A DNA stretch of 64,000 bases. Source: Chitinophaga sp. CF118 (GTDB lineage Bacteria > Bacteroidota > Bacteroidia > Chitinophagales > Chitinophagaceae). The number at the start of each line of letters is the position of its first letter. Position 1 is the first letter of the stretch. Positions 19,004 through 29,700 of the stretch are shown piece by piece. The stretch covers positions 124,001 to 188,000 of the forward strand of contig NZ_FOMK01000006.1 of assembly GCF_900112615.1 (NCBI RefSeq). Direction: 5' to 3'. Under the pieces are notes generated by a model, which saw only the letters and a program-made list of their open reading frames with translations, was not told the DNA's origin and did not search any database. A program made the position numbers and the translations under genes.

Positions 19004-19899
19004 GCCTGTTTATTTCTGTTCCTGTATTCAGTAGGAGATATCCCCATTAAACGGGAGAACATCCTTGAGAAATAATACTGGTCTTCCACTCCGGAAAGAA
19101 CGGCAATCTCTTTAACGGTCATGGTGGTGAACAACAGGTATTGACAGGATTTCTGGATCTTAAGATGATTGAAATATTCAATGGGAGAGTAACCTGTTTT
19201 TTCCCGGAAGATAGCGGAGAAATGTGATACAGAGAGATTGGCGAAATTAGCGAGTTCGTTCAGCGTTAGTACAGTATGGATCTTTTTCTGCATCTGTGCG
19301 ATTGTGAGAGCAATCACATCATCATCCTGTTTATTCTCTACATAATTAAATTTATCCTCGTATAGCAAAGAAGATAAAAAGTGATAAAAGATCATGTTCA
19401 CATACCGGAGGTTATCACCACTATATCCTTTTTCCAGGTTTGAATAAATATCTTCAAACAGCCGGATTCTGTTTTCGTTGTAGCTTAAGTGAGGTTTGTA
19501 ATTTTTAGATTTCTGAAGGATGAGTTCCACGATGTAAGCCGCAATTTCTCCTTTGAAATGGATCCAGTAAATTGTCCATGGGTCTTTTTCATTGGCGGAA
19601 TAACGGTGTGGGATATTTGCCGGAATAGTGATGAACTGCGAAGGAGAGATTTCAATACGTTTTTTGTCTATCTCAATCCAACCGCTTCCTTCCACACAAT
19701 AGATAATGATATGCTGACCCACTCCTGCAGGACGCTGAATATAATGTCCTTTTGCTTTGGGATAGTAACCAATATCTGTAATGTAGATCTGTTTGGTGAT
19801 CTTGTCTTTGGTGAGGAAGTCTGCCATGATTTTTTTGGGCAGTACAATCAATTGTTGTCCGTCAAAACCTTGCCGCTTTCTTAATACTTTATCTTTCAT
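19000..19899 (-). CDS. AraC family transcriptional regulator of PUL 2
   Basis: A 299-residue AraC protein, paralogous to the one at 5010-5900: both contain 'DPWTIYW.HF.G', 'QIYIT.IGY.PKA' and the same overall length. The N-terminal cupin sensor (about 35-150) is followed by the two-HTH DNA-binding domain (about 195-297, 'EDQYYFSRMFSRLMG'). It diverges from susC 2 across a 121-base gap, the usual arrangement for the activator of a PUL, and its 3' end overlaps the SDR gene by four bases. Its effector is unknown; alpha-galactoside-derived sugar is a guess from PUL 2 content. Confidence 0.9.
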   Translation of the reverse strand: MKDKVLRKRQGFDGQQLIVLPKKIMADFLTKDKITKQIYITDIGYYPKAKGHYIQRPAGVGQHIIIYCVEGSGWIEIDKKRIEISPSQFITIPANIPHRYSANEKDPWTIYWIHFKGEIAAYIVELILQKSKNYKPHLSYNENRIRLFEDIYSNLEKGYSGDNLRYVNMIFYHFLSSLLYEDKFNYVENKQDDDVIALTIAQMQKKIHTVLTLNELANFANLSVSHFSAIFREKTGYSPIEYFNHLKIQKSCQYLLFTTMTVKEIAVLSGVEDQYYFSRMFSRLMGISPTEYRNRNKQA

Positions 19900-20020
19900 C
19901 CGTGGAAATACCTTTTGTTAAAGATCAGCAAATAATCCATCATTTTCATAAAAAACACTATTCCCTGTGTAAATGTTTAACACGAAATTTGAGCTAATTC
20001 CACGTATAAAAACAAACTTT

Positions 20021-23000
20021 ATGAAAAGACTGGTATCCCTGTATATCATGTTACTGGTTATGTGTATTCAGCTGTCAGCGCAAAACAGACCGGTTAGTGG
20101 CAAGGTACTGGATGCATTGACTAAAAATCCGCTTCCGTTTGTTACAATCACCAACCTTACCAGCAAAAGCGCTTCTATGAAAGCCGATGGGGCCGGAAAT
20201 TTCTCCATCAATATTAATGGGAAGACAACGCTGGTATTTAGTTTTGTAGGATACAAACCGCGCACCGTAACACTTACAACGGCCGATACAGCTTTAACAA
20301 TAAACCTCGAGAAAGACATTTCCGGATTGAGTGAAGTAGTGGTGATTGGCTATGGACAGCAGAAAAAATCAGATATCACCAGTGCCGTTGCGAGCCTTTC
20401 AGGTAAAGAGTTGAGTGAATTACCTGTTACTTCAATTAACAGCGCATTACAAGCCCGGGTACCTGGAGTGCAGATCAGAAGTGCGGGGTATCAGCCGGGG
20501 GCAGGTACTTCCGTGAAGATCCGGGGTATCAACTCCATTATGCAGGGAGGTGGGCCTATCTATGTGGTTGATGGAGTAATTGTAACCGGCGATATCCGGG
20601 AGATCAATCCATATGATATTGAATCGGTAGATATCTTGAAAGATGCTTCAGCTGCGGCTATTTATGGTTCCCGGGCATCTGAAGGAGTGGTAATCATTAC
20701 GACCAAAAAAGCGAAAAGTGGCAGGGCTTCTATCGACTATAACGGGTATTACGGTATTCAGAAAATTAACCGGAGTTATAGTTTTGTAGATGGGAAAACG
20801 TATGCCGACCTGCGAAGACTGGCATGGAGTGATGAAGATCCTGCTGCCTGGCCTATGAGTGATACCACCGACAAGAAAATATTCAGTCCGGTAGAACTGA
20901 AAAGCCTGAAAGAAGGGAAAACCTATAACTGGGCAGATGCGGTTACACAGATTGCACCAATGCAAAGCCATACATTGAGCATCTCTAACGGGATCGGCAG
21001 AAATAAGATTTACCTGAGTGGTAACTATCTGGATCAGAGCGGGATCATTAAAGGTTCTAATCTGAAACGGTATTCACTAAAAGCAAATGTTGAATCCTCT
21101 GTTACAGATAAAGTATCCATTGGTATCAATACGAATTTCTCCCACCTGGATAATAATATTGTGAGCAATGAGGCATATTACAATGCTATTAGTATGAGTC
21201 CGCTACGTCCTATTTATGATTCAACAGGCAAGCCAATAGTGGATATAGATCCCAATACTGGTACCATTACAGTTACGAATCCACTGGCTTTAACCAACGA
21301 AGCAATTAATCATAGAGTAGATGATCGTTTAATCGGAAACGTATACCTGGATTATAAGCTGATTCCTAATCTCAGCTTCCGGTCAAATGCGGGGACTGAT
21401 ATTTATAAAAATCAGCAGTTTGAATACTATCCCCGATCTACGGGGGCGGGATATTTGCAAAAGGGAGTTGCTAAAGTACAGAACTTCGGCTACCGCGACT
21501 GGCTCTGGGAAAATACGTTAACGTACGATTATAATCCGTCGGAAAGGCATTCCATCAATATACTTTCCGGATTTACTTTTCAAAAAAGAAGGCAGGAATG
21601 GAACTTTGAACAGGCATCTGGTTTCCCTACGGATGAACTGACATACAAAAATATGAGCCTGGCCAACAGGAGAGATCTGATCCAGAGTGATTATTTCAAC
21701 TGGGCTACCAGCTCTGTTCTCGGCAGGGTAATTTATAAATTCAAACAACGGTATATCCTGAACCTGACAGCCCGTTATGATGGCTCTTCAAGATTTGGTG
21801 CACAAAACCGTTATGGGTTTTTCCCTTCTATAAGTGGTGCCTGGCGACTAATAGACGAACCTTTTATTGGGATTAAGTTTAAGTCAAGGGTGAATGATGC
21901 TAAAATCAGAATCAGCTATGGTGTGATTGGTAACCAGGATATCTCTTATGATAATGTATTTGCGCGCCTTAATGCGGCCAGTTATCCGTTTAATGGTAGT
22001 ACTCAGTCAACCGGCTATCAACTGGGCAGCAATCAGGGTAATAATGCCTTAAAATGGGAAAGTCAGTATCAGTTCAATACCGGGTTTGACCTCGCGTTAT
22101 TTAGTTCAAGGATTCAGCTGACAGTTGATTACTATAACAAGAACGTTCATAACCTGCTGTTACAGCGCAATCTGGCACTCTCCCAGGGGTTTGATACCAA
22201 GATGATCAATGTGGCTTCCCTGAACACAAAAGGGATCGATATCGGCATTAAATTATCTCCAGTTAAAACTCCCAGTTTCGACTGGCAGATAGATCTTAAC
22301 TTCTCAAAGTATAGAAGTAAAGTAACTGCACTGCTGCCAGGACGTGATTCATTAAGTCCTTATCTCAAAGTGGGAGAGGCACCTAACAGTCTGATTGTAG
22401 ATTATGTGTTTGACGGTATTTACAATCAGGGAGATGATTTTAAACTGAATCCTACTGGCAAACCCGGAGATGTACGGATCAAAGATCTGAACAACGATGG
22501 TGTGATAAATCAGTATGACAGGGCCATTGTAGGGCGTACTACACCTAAAGGCTGGGGAGGTATCTGGAACTATTTCAGGTACAAGAGGGTATCGCTTACA
22601 GTGTTTGCGAGTTATATGTATGGTCACGATATTTATAACAAAGCATATACAGATTACCTCTATTCAAATGGTCGTAATGTGATCCTGAAAGAAGGACTGA
22701 ATTATTGGTCGCCCACCAATACGAATACAAATATTCCCCGGCCCAATGCATTTGGTAGTTCTACACGTACACTTCCTGGTGGCTCTTCCAGTTTTGCTGT
22801 ACAGAAAGGAGACTTTATCAGGATCAGGAATATTACTGTGGCTTATGATTTTTCACCCACACTGTTAAGCAGGATTAAAGTGAAGTCGATGGGGGTATAC
22901 GGGCAGGTGCTGGAGCCATTCCTGTTTACGAAATATAAGGGGATAGACCCGGAGATTGATGCAGGCAGTTATGATATCTATCCACGGTTCAGTACTATCC

Positions 23001-23026
23001 TGTTTGGGGTGAAAATTGGTCTATAA
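20021..23026 (+). CDS. SusC/RagA TonB-dependent outer membrane transporter (PUL 2)
   Basis: A 1001-residue SusC-family transporter. The start at 20021 gives a standard signal peptide (cleavage after 'CIQLSA'); an in-frame ATG 16 codons upstream would add charged residues before it. There is a carboxypeptidase-D regulatory-like domain ('GKVLDALTKNPLPFVTITN', about 26-105) and a plug with 'DILKDASAAAIYGSRASEG', then a barrel ending 'ILFGVKIGL'. No STN domain is seen. It imports oligosaccharides together with the SusD at 23045. The motif TTCCACGTAT lies 13 bases before the start codon. Confidence 0.95.
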   Translation: MKRLVSLYIMLLVMCIQLSAQNRPVSGKVLDALTKNPLPFVTITNLTSKSASMKADGAGNFSININGKTTLVFSFVGYKPRTVTLTTADTALTINLEKDISGLSEVVVIGYGQQKKSDITSAVASLSGKELSELPVTSINSALQARVPGVQIRSAGYQPGAGTSVKIRGINSIMQGGGPIYVVDGVIVTGDIREINPYDIESVDILKDASAAAIYGSRASEGVVIITTKKAKSGRASIDYNGYYGIQKINRSYSFVDGKTYADLRRLAWSDEDPAAWPMSDTTDKKIFSPVELKSLKEGKTYNWADAVTQIAPMQSHTLSISNGIGRNKIYLSGNYLDQSGIIKGSNLKRYSLKANVESSVTDKVSIGINTNFSHLDNNIVSNEAYYNAISMSPLRPIYDSTGKPIVDIDPNTGTITVTNPLALTNEAINHRVDDRLIGNVYLDYKLIPNLSFRSNAGTDIYKNQQFEYYPRSTGAGYLQKGVAKVQNFGYRDWLWENTLTYDYNPSERHSINILSGFTFQKRRQEWNFEQASGFPTDELTYKNMSLANRRDLIQSDYFNWATSSVLGRVIYKFKQRYILNLTARYDGSSRFGAQNRYGFFPSISGAWRLIDEPFIGIKFKSRVNDAKIRISYGVIGNQDISYDNVFARLNAASYPFNGSTQSTGYQLGSNQGNNALKWESQYQFNTGFDLALFSSRIQLTVDYYNKNVHNLLLQRNLALSQGFDTKMINVASLNTKGIDIGIKLSPVKTPSFDWQIDLNFSKYRSKVTALLPGRDSLSPYLKVGEAPNSLIVDYVFDGIYNQGDDFKLNPTGKPGDVRIKDLNNDGVINQYDRAIVGRTTPKGWGGIWNYFRYKRVSLTVFASYMYGHDIYNKAYTDYLYSNGRNVILKEGLNYWSPTNTNTNIPRPNAFGSSTRTLPGGSSSFAVQKGDFIRIRNITVAYDFSPTLLSRIKVKSMGVYGQVLEPFLFTKYKGIDPEIDAGSYDIYPRFSTILFGVKIGL

Positions 23027-23044
23027 TCTTAAAATTGCAACCAC

Positions 23045-24529
23045 ATGTTTTCTTATAAAATGCGCCTTGTCTGCCTTCTCCTTTTAATTTCCGGCTGCAG
23101 TAAGCAGCTGGAAATTAAACCGGAGGTATTTATTTCGCCGGAAGAATTATACAAAGATGAAGCCGGTGTGGTGGCCGGTGTAACGGGTGTCTACCGGCAA
23201 TTGCTGGTGTTGAAGCGGTCCGACTATGCTATTGTGGGAATGGTAGGAACAGATGAAGGAAAGACGACTATCTTTGTGCCTACCTGGGGGCCTTACTGGC
23301 AGGGATTTTCTGCGGTGAATAGTTATTCGCTTTTGCTGACAGGGCAGAATGATGTGGTGCAGGGATTCTGGTCTGTATCGTACAAAGGGATTATCAATGC
23401 CAACGTAGCCATAAAATATATTCAGCAGGCCCCGGTAAATGAAGCGTTGAAGAACCGTTGCATTGGGGAAGCGAAATTCCTGAGAGCATTGTTTTACTTT
23501 TATCTTGTACAGTTGTTTGATGGCGTACCGCTCCCAACGGATGCAGATAATCCGGATGCAGACAGAGATGGATATCCAAGAAGTACAACAGCAGACGTAT
23601 ATAAACTGATTATTGAAGATTTGCAGTTTGCAGCGGTAAATCTGAACAGCAAAGGTGCAAATGGCCAGGATGCCGGAAGGGCCACTAAAGAGGCGGCTAT
23701 TGCTTTGCTGGGCAAGGTGTATCTTACCCGGAAAGATTATGCCAATGCAAAGATGACACTGGCGCCGTTGTTAACCGTTTCCAATGTTAGCCTGTTACCT
23801 GAATATAAGGATCTGTATGTAGAGAAAAATGAGAATAATATAGAATCACTGTTTGAAATCCAGTTCTCCAATGAAACTGACAACACCAGCAATATGGCTG
23901 GTAATACAGGTTGCTGGCAGATCAAGTCCCCTTCTCTCCCCGGCGGAGGCGGGCATGTACTTATTCCTACAGATTATTTCTATAATAGTTTCGAAGATGG
24001 TGATCTGAGAAAAGATGCTACTTTCCGGAGTGTGTTCTACGATGAGAATGGAAACCTGGTAGATTATTCATGGTGGGCAGATGTAGGTAAGCCGCATGTA
24101 AAGAAATTTGATATTACTGCGGGTGTTTCAGTAAGTGGATCACTTTCTTCCCGTAACATGTATTACCTGCGTTATGCCGATGTGATCCTGATGTATGCAG
24201 AAGTAGAGAATGAATTGAATGAAAGTGCTATAGCGCTGGAGAACCTGAATAAGATCCGCCACAGAGCCGGACTTGCAGACTGGCAGGGAACGCCGGACCA
24301 GGAACATCTGCGTGCAGAAATCATGCTGGAAAGGATGCGTGAACTGGGGTTTGAAGGATGGCGCTGGTTCGATTTGAAAAGAACAGGCACTTTGCTGACA
24401 GAAACGAAGGCGCACAATATTGATGCAGCTCCTAATATGCTGCCAAAACATTTGCTGTACCCGATTCCTGCCAAAGAGTTTGAAAACAATCCTGCGCTGA
24501 AACCCGCAGATCAAAATCCAGGATACTAA
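23045..24529 (+). CDS. SusD/RagB surface glycan-binding lipoprotein (PUL 2)
   Basis: A 494-residue SusD-family lipoprotein (lipobox ending at Cys18, 'LLISGC'; an alternative Met at residue 6 keeps the signal). SusD features include 'IGEAKFLRALFYFYLVQLFD' and the C-terminal 'ERMRELGFEGWRWFDLKRTG'. It is the lid and binding partner of the upstream SusC, 18 bases away. The next gene starts on the base after its stop codon, so the enzyme is tightly coupled. Confidence 0.95.
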   Translation: MFSYKMRLVCLLLLISGCSKQLEIKPEVFISPEELYKDEAGVVAGVTGVYRQLLVLKRSDYAIVGMVGTDEGKTTIFVPTWGPYWQGFSAVNSYSLLLTGQNDVVQGFWSVSYKGIINANVAIKYIQQAPVNEALKNRCIGEAKFLRALFYFYLVQLFDGVPLPTDADNPDADRDGYPRSTTADVYKLIIEDLQFAAVNLNSKGANGQDAGRATKEAAIALLGKVYLTRKDYANAKMTLAPLLTVSNVSLLPEYKDLYVEKNENNIESLFEIQFSNETDNTSNMAGNTGCWQIKSPSLPGGGGHVLIPTDYFYNSFEDGDLRKDATFRSVFYDENGNLVDYSWWADVGKPHVKKFDITAGVSVSGSLSSRNMYYLRYADVILMYAEVENELNESAIALENLNKIRHRAGLADWQGTPDQEHLRAEIMLERMRELGFEGWRWFDLKRTGTLLTETKAHNIDAAPNMLPKHLLYPIPAKEFENNPALKPADQNPGY

Positions 24530-26668
24530 ATGTTACGATTATCGTTTTTCTTTTTCTTTTTGCTTCTGTGTTCATATGTGCAGGCACAGGATAGCCTGGT
24601 AAATGGCCATGTTCGCATAATCGTTCATAATGGCAAAGTAAGTTACTATTTTTCCAACGGGGCAAAACTGGAGAATACAATTGCTTCTATTGAAGAGCGT
24701 ACTGCCGGGTATATTACAAGTGCCGGTTTTGGAAAACACCTGACAAGTGTAGAACATGTGACTGATAGTTTTGGTATTGGCACCCGGTTGAATATTACTC
24801 ATGAAGATGAGAAGATTCCGTTCTGTTTTGTGCAACATATTACTATGTATGCGTCTTTCCTGCTCATCGATGCTGTAGCAGAAGGAGGAGATCTGGAAAC
24901 AGGGAATATTTCTCCATTATCGGTATTACCTGTACAACAGGGTAGTTTGTCCATAACCGGTAGTGATCCGCGTATCCTGGATGTGCCGTTTGATAATGAT
25001 AACTGGGTGAAAGTTCTGACACCAAAATGGCCCAACGCAAATGGAATCAGTTATGAGTTCTCTGCGGTGTACGATAAATATATGTTGTCAGGGTTGGTAA
25101 TGGGTAGCCTTACACACGACTTCTGGAAAACGGGTATTGTGTACAGAGCGTCTGCTACAACAGGTTTTATCGATTCACTGAAAATATATGGAGGAGCTGC
25201 TACTGAAGATAACGAAAGTCTGCCGCCGGCTTATGGAGGTCTTGATGGTACGCATGATCATGCACCTCATGGCATTATGAAAGGAAATGTTGTAAGTTCC
25301 CCGCTAATCTATTTGTCAGGCAGCAGGGATATCCGTAAAACTTTTGAGGATTATGGAAAAGCAAATACAATAGTAGCAGGTAAATTAACCTGGAAAGGAT
25401 ATGCACCGGTTTATTGGAACAGCTTTGGTGTAGAGGGTGTATTGGGTTATTCAAAGGTGATGATGCCAGCAGGGGTGATTAAGATCTCTGATTTTATTCA
25501 TTCCCTGGATAACTTTAATAAGTATGCCAAACCTGTATTAAGTATTGATTCTTATGATCAGGGAATTTATACTACGGATCTGCTGGCCTCTTTGGGTAAG
25601 TATGGCAAGAAAAGAAATCAGCAGATGGGATTCTATTTCATCCCTTTTGCCCTGTGGACCTGGAAAAATTCTATAGATCAGCAAACATTGAACGGTACCA
25701 CTACTTTATTGCAAGATGTGGTGCTGCGCGATAAAGACCGTAATCCCATTCTGTACAAGAAAGGCGACTGGGCCGCTTATCCTCTTGATCCTACACATCC
25801 CGCTACCCGACAGTATATAATCACGCAGTTACAGAAAGCAAAAGCCATCAAAGCAACTTTTATTAAGATTGACTTTTTAACGGCGGGATCACTTGAGTCA
25901 AGTGTACGTTTTGATAAGTCTGTAAGATCTGGTATGCAGGCATATAACATGGGTATGAAGATGCTGAAGGCATTGGTAGATTCTATCATGGGGCCGGATA
26001 TTTTTATAACGATGGCTATCTCTCCGATGTTCCCTCACCAGTATGCACATACCCGTTTTGTTTCAACAGATGTGTATTCGCATCTGCGGGATGATCAGCC
26101 AGGGTTTCCTCACTGGGGTAGTACTGAGGCGTCTTTGTCTGCCGGTTCACATTTGTGGTGGGTGCAGGGTACATTATGGCCTTATACCAACCTGGATGTA
26201 GCGGTGATGCAGCGTTTTCAACAAAACCAGGAGTTGACAGAACAGGAAGTGAAAGTAAGAATTTATGCAATGATGACGATGGGCAGTATTCTGGGAGACG
26301 GTTCTGATTTCAGGGAGAAGCTGGCTACGGAACGTGCAAAAAAGTATCTGGATAATGCAGATGTATGTAAGTTTTTTAGTCAGCCGAAAGTATTTACTCC
26401 CTTGCGTATGTCTGATGGGGAGAGCATGGATCAACAAATGTCTTTTTATTTAAAGGGAGATACGACGATGGTAGCACTGTTCAACTTTTCAAAAGAGCAG
26501 CAGTTTAAAGAGACGTTGTTTTTAAAAGATCTGGGGCTGGATCATGGGAAATATTTGATGAAAGAATTTTTATCAGGTGAATTACTGGGCAAAATAGAGA
26601 ACGATTCTTTTACACTGATAGTGCCTGTGAAGGATGCTATAATGGTGAAACTAATACCTGAATTCTAA
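24530..26668 (+). CDS. Glycoside hydrolase, clan GH-D (GH36/GH27-like), probable alpha-galactosidase
   Basis: A 712-residue secreted glycosidase (signal peptide cleaved after 'YVQA'). An N-terminal beta-sandwich region of about 270 residues precedes a (beta/alpha)8 barrel. The nucleophile motif 'FIKIDFL' has Asp448, and 'TRFVSTD' with Asp514 fits the acid/base motif of clan GH-D. A C-terminal beta domain ends with 'AIMVKLIPEF'. Clan GH-D retaining enzymes are mostly alpha-galactosidases and alpha-N-acetylgalactosaminidases; the precise family and specificity cannot be fixed by eye. It is the only glycosidase of PUL 2. Confidence 0.75.
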   Translation: MLRLSFFFFFLLLCSYVQAQDSLVNGHVRIIVHNGKVSYYFSNGAKLENTIASIEERTAGYITSAGFGKHLTSVEHVTDSFGIGTRLNITHEDEKIPFCFVQHITMYASFLLIDAVAEGGDLETGNISPLSVLPVQQGSLSITGSDPRILDVPFDNDNWVKVLTPKWPNANGISYEFSAVYDKYMLSGLVMGSLTHDFWKTGIVYRASATTGFIDSLKIYGGAATEDNESLPPAYGGLDGTHDHAPHGIMKGNVVSSPLIYLSGSRDIRKTFEDYGKANTIVAGKLTWKGYAPVYWNSFGVEGVLGYSKVMMPAGVIKISDFIHSLDNFNKYAKPVLSIDSYDQGIYTTDLLASLGKYGKKRNQQMGFYFIPFALWTWKNSIDQQTLNGTTTLLQDVVLRDKDRNPILYKKGDWAAYPLDPTHPATRQYIITQLQKAKAIKATFIKIDFLTAGSLESSVRFDKSVRSGMQAYNMGMKMLKALVDSIMGPDIFITMAISPMFPHQYAHTRFVSTDVYSHLRDDQPGFPHWGSTEASLSAGSHLWWVQGTLWPYTNLDVAVMQRFQQNQELTEQEVKVRIYAMMTMGSILGDGSDFREKLATERAKKYLDNADVCKFFSQPKVFTPLRMSDGESMDQQMSFYLKGDTTMVALFNFSKEQQFKETLFLKDLGLDHGKYLMKEFLSGELLGKIENDSFTLIVPVKDAIMVKLIPEF

Positions 26669-26700
26669 TTTCAGAGGAGTAAAAACATAAACGATATTAT

Positions 26701-29700
26701 ATGGAAGTAACAGCCTGGGTAGAAAGGGTGTCAATACCTACTTATAAAGCAGGACAGCCAGAAAAGAATCCGATGTTCCTGGAAAAGAGAGTGTACCAGG
26801 GAAGCAGTGGTGTGGTGTATCCTCATCCGGTGATAGAAAAGATAGCCGATGAAAAAACAGATCAGGAATATACAGCTGTGTTCCTGGAAAATGAATACCT
26901 GAAAATTATGATCCTTCCTGAAATAGGAGGACGGATTCAAAGGGCATATGATAAGATCCGGAAACGTGATTTTGTGTATTATAACCAGGTGATCAAGCCT
27001 GCATTGGTAGGTTTGGCCGGGCCCTGGATTTCTGGAGGAATAGAATTTAACTGGCCACAGCATCATCGTCCCAGTACTTTTGAAGCGGTTGATTATACCA
27101 TAGAAGAAAATGCAGATGGAAGTAAAACGGTTTGGGTGAATGAGATAGAAGTTATGTTCCGTACCAAGGGAATGGCCGGTTTTACTTTATATCCCGGGAA
27201 GGCTTATCTGGAAATTAAAGGGAAACTCTTTAATCGCACACCTTTTCCGCAAACATTCCTTTGGTGGGCTAATCCGGCGGTAAAGGTGAATGAATTTTAC
27301 CAGTCTGTTTTTCCACCGGATGTATATGCTGTTTTTGATCATGGCAAAAGAGATGTATCTGACTTTCCCATCGCTACCGGTACTTATTACAAAGTGAACT
27401 ATGCCCCTGGTACTGATATTTCCCGGTATGATACTATTCCTGTTCCTACATCGTATATGGCTATCCGCTCTAAATACAATTTCATAGGTTGTTATGAACA
27501 TGATACGCAGGCAGGTATGCTGCACGTGGCAGATCATCATGTGTCGCCCGGGAAAAAGCAGTGGACCTGGGGGAATGGCGACTTTGGATATGCCTGGGAT
27601 AGAAACCTTACAGATGAAGATGGTCCTTATATAGAACTGATGACCGGGGTATTTACCGATAATCAGCCGGACTTCTCCTGGTTGCAGCCCAATGAAGGCA
27701 AAAGTTTTGAGCAGTATTTTATGCCTTATGCTCAGATAGGGGTGGTAAAGAATGCTACTAAGGAAGCTATGCTGAATCTCGACTGGCAGAATAGAGAATT
27801 ACTGATTAAGGTTTACGCTACTGCTACTTACAAAGATGCCAGAATACAGGTATGGGAAGAAGGGCAGTTGCTGAAGGAATACAGGGTAGATTTATCTCCT
27901 TCAGAGATTTTCGAAACAGTATTCGGCGCAGTAAAAAATGAAGAATACCAGGTGTTTGTTACAGACGAAAATGGACATGAACTGGTATCATGGAAACCCG
28001 AAAAGGAAGAAAAAAAAGAGATACCTCCGGCTGCTACAGCGGCTAAACTACCAGCTGAAATAGAACAGGTGGAAGAGTTATACTTAAATGGTTTACACCT
28101 GGAACAATACCGGCACGCTACATTTAATCCAATTGATTATTACGAAGAGGGACTAAGAAGAAGCCCGGGAGATGTGCGGTGTAATAATGCGATGGGCTTA
28201 TTGTATTTGCGGCGTGGACAGTTTAAGCAATCCATTCCTTATTTTGAAACAGCCATCCGTACATTAACCAGCAGGAATCCGAACCCTTACGACGGGGAAG
28301 TGTATTATAACCTTGGACTTTCATTACAGTTTCAGGGGCAGCTGGACGAAGCATACGATTATTTTTATAAGGCTACCTGGAATGATGCCTGGCAACACAG
28401 CGGATTCCTGATGCTGGCAAGGATTGCAGCTGCTAAAGGTAAGTGGAGTGAGGCGCTGATGCTGGTGGATAAATCGTTAATCAGGAATTATCACAGTCAT
28501 ACTGCCCGTCATTTAAAAGCTGCGTTGTTAAGAAAACATAAGCAGGATAATATTTCTTTTATAACTGAATCACTACAAATAGATCCTTTCAATTATGGTT
28601 GTTTGTATGAATGGTACCTTGCTTCTCAGGATGCTGCTGTATTAGATAAATTGAATACATTGATGAGAGGTGCGGTGAATAATTATCTTGAATTGTCGCT
28701 GGAATATGCACATGCAGGTATGTATGACACTGCTATCGAAGTGTTGAAATACTGTAACGGAAAATCGCCATTGGTATACTATTACAGCGGATGGTTTGCC
28801 ATGAAAGCAGGGCATGCACCGGAAGCATTGGCATATTATCAGCAGGCTGCTGCACAAAGTCCGGACAGATGTTTTCCAAATAAAACAGAAGAATTAACAA
28901 TTCTGGAAAGCGCAGTGTTGGTAAATCCTTCTGATGCGAAGGCATACTATTACCTGGGCAATTTCTGGTATGATAAAAGACAGTATGCGGAAGCGATTAA
29001 AAACTGGGAGGCATCCATTCAGTTGGATAATACTTTCCCCACGCCTTACCGTAATCTCTCCTTAGCTTATTATAACAAACTGCATAAAAAACAGGAGGCT
29101 ATTGTATGTATGGAAAAGGCTTTTGCACTGGATACAAAGGATGCCCGTATCCTGATGGAATTGGATCAGTTATATAAAATCACCGGAAAAAACTTTGCTG
29201 AAAGATTAGCCATCCTGGAGAGAAATAATGCGTTAGTGGATGAACGTGATGATTTGTACCTGGAGAGAATAACGTTGTGTAATAATCTGGGCTGGTTTAA
29301 CGAGGCTCAGACCATGTTAGCTACCAGAAAATTCCACCCCTGGGAAGGAGGTGAGGGAAAAGTAGTAGGGCAGTATATCTTATGTCATATAGAATTGGCC
29401 AGGCGTGCCATTCAGGAAAAAGCATTTACATATGCGCTGGAATTACTGACAGCCCTTTCAGAATATCCGGATAATCTCGGAGAAGGGAAATTATATGGTG
29501 CACAGGAAAATGATGTGCATTACCTTTTGGGCTGCGTATATGAAGGATTAGGAAAGCCTGAAAAAGCGGGTGAATTATTTATAGCTGCTACACGTGGTAT
29601 TAGTGAACCTGTACAGGCTATATATTACAATGATCCGCAACCGGATAAGATCGTATATCAGGCGCTGGCCTGGCAGAAATTGGGTGAGCCGGAGAAGGCA

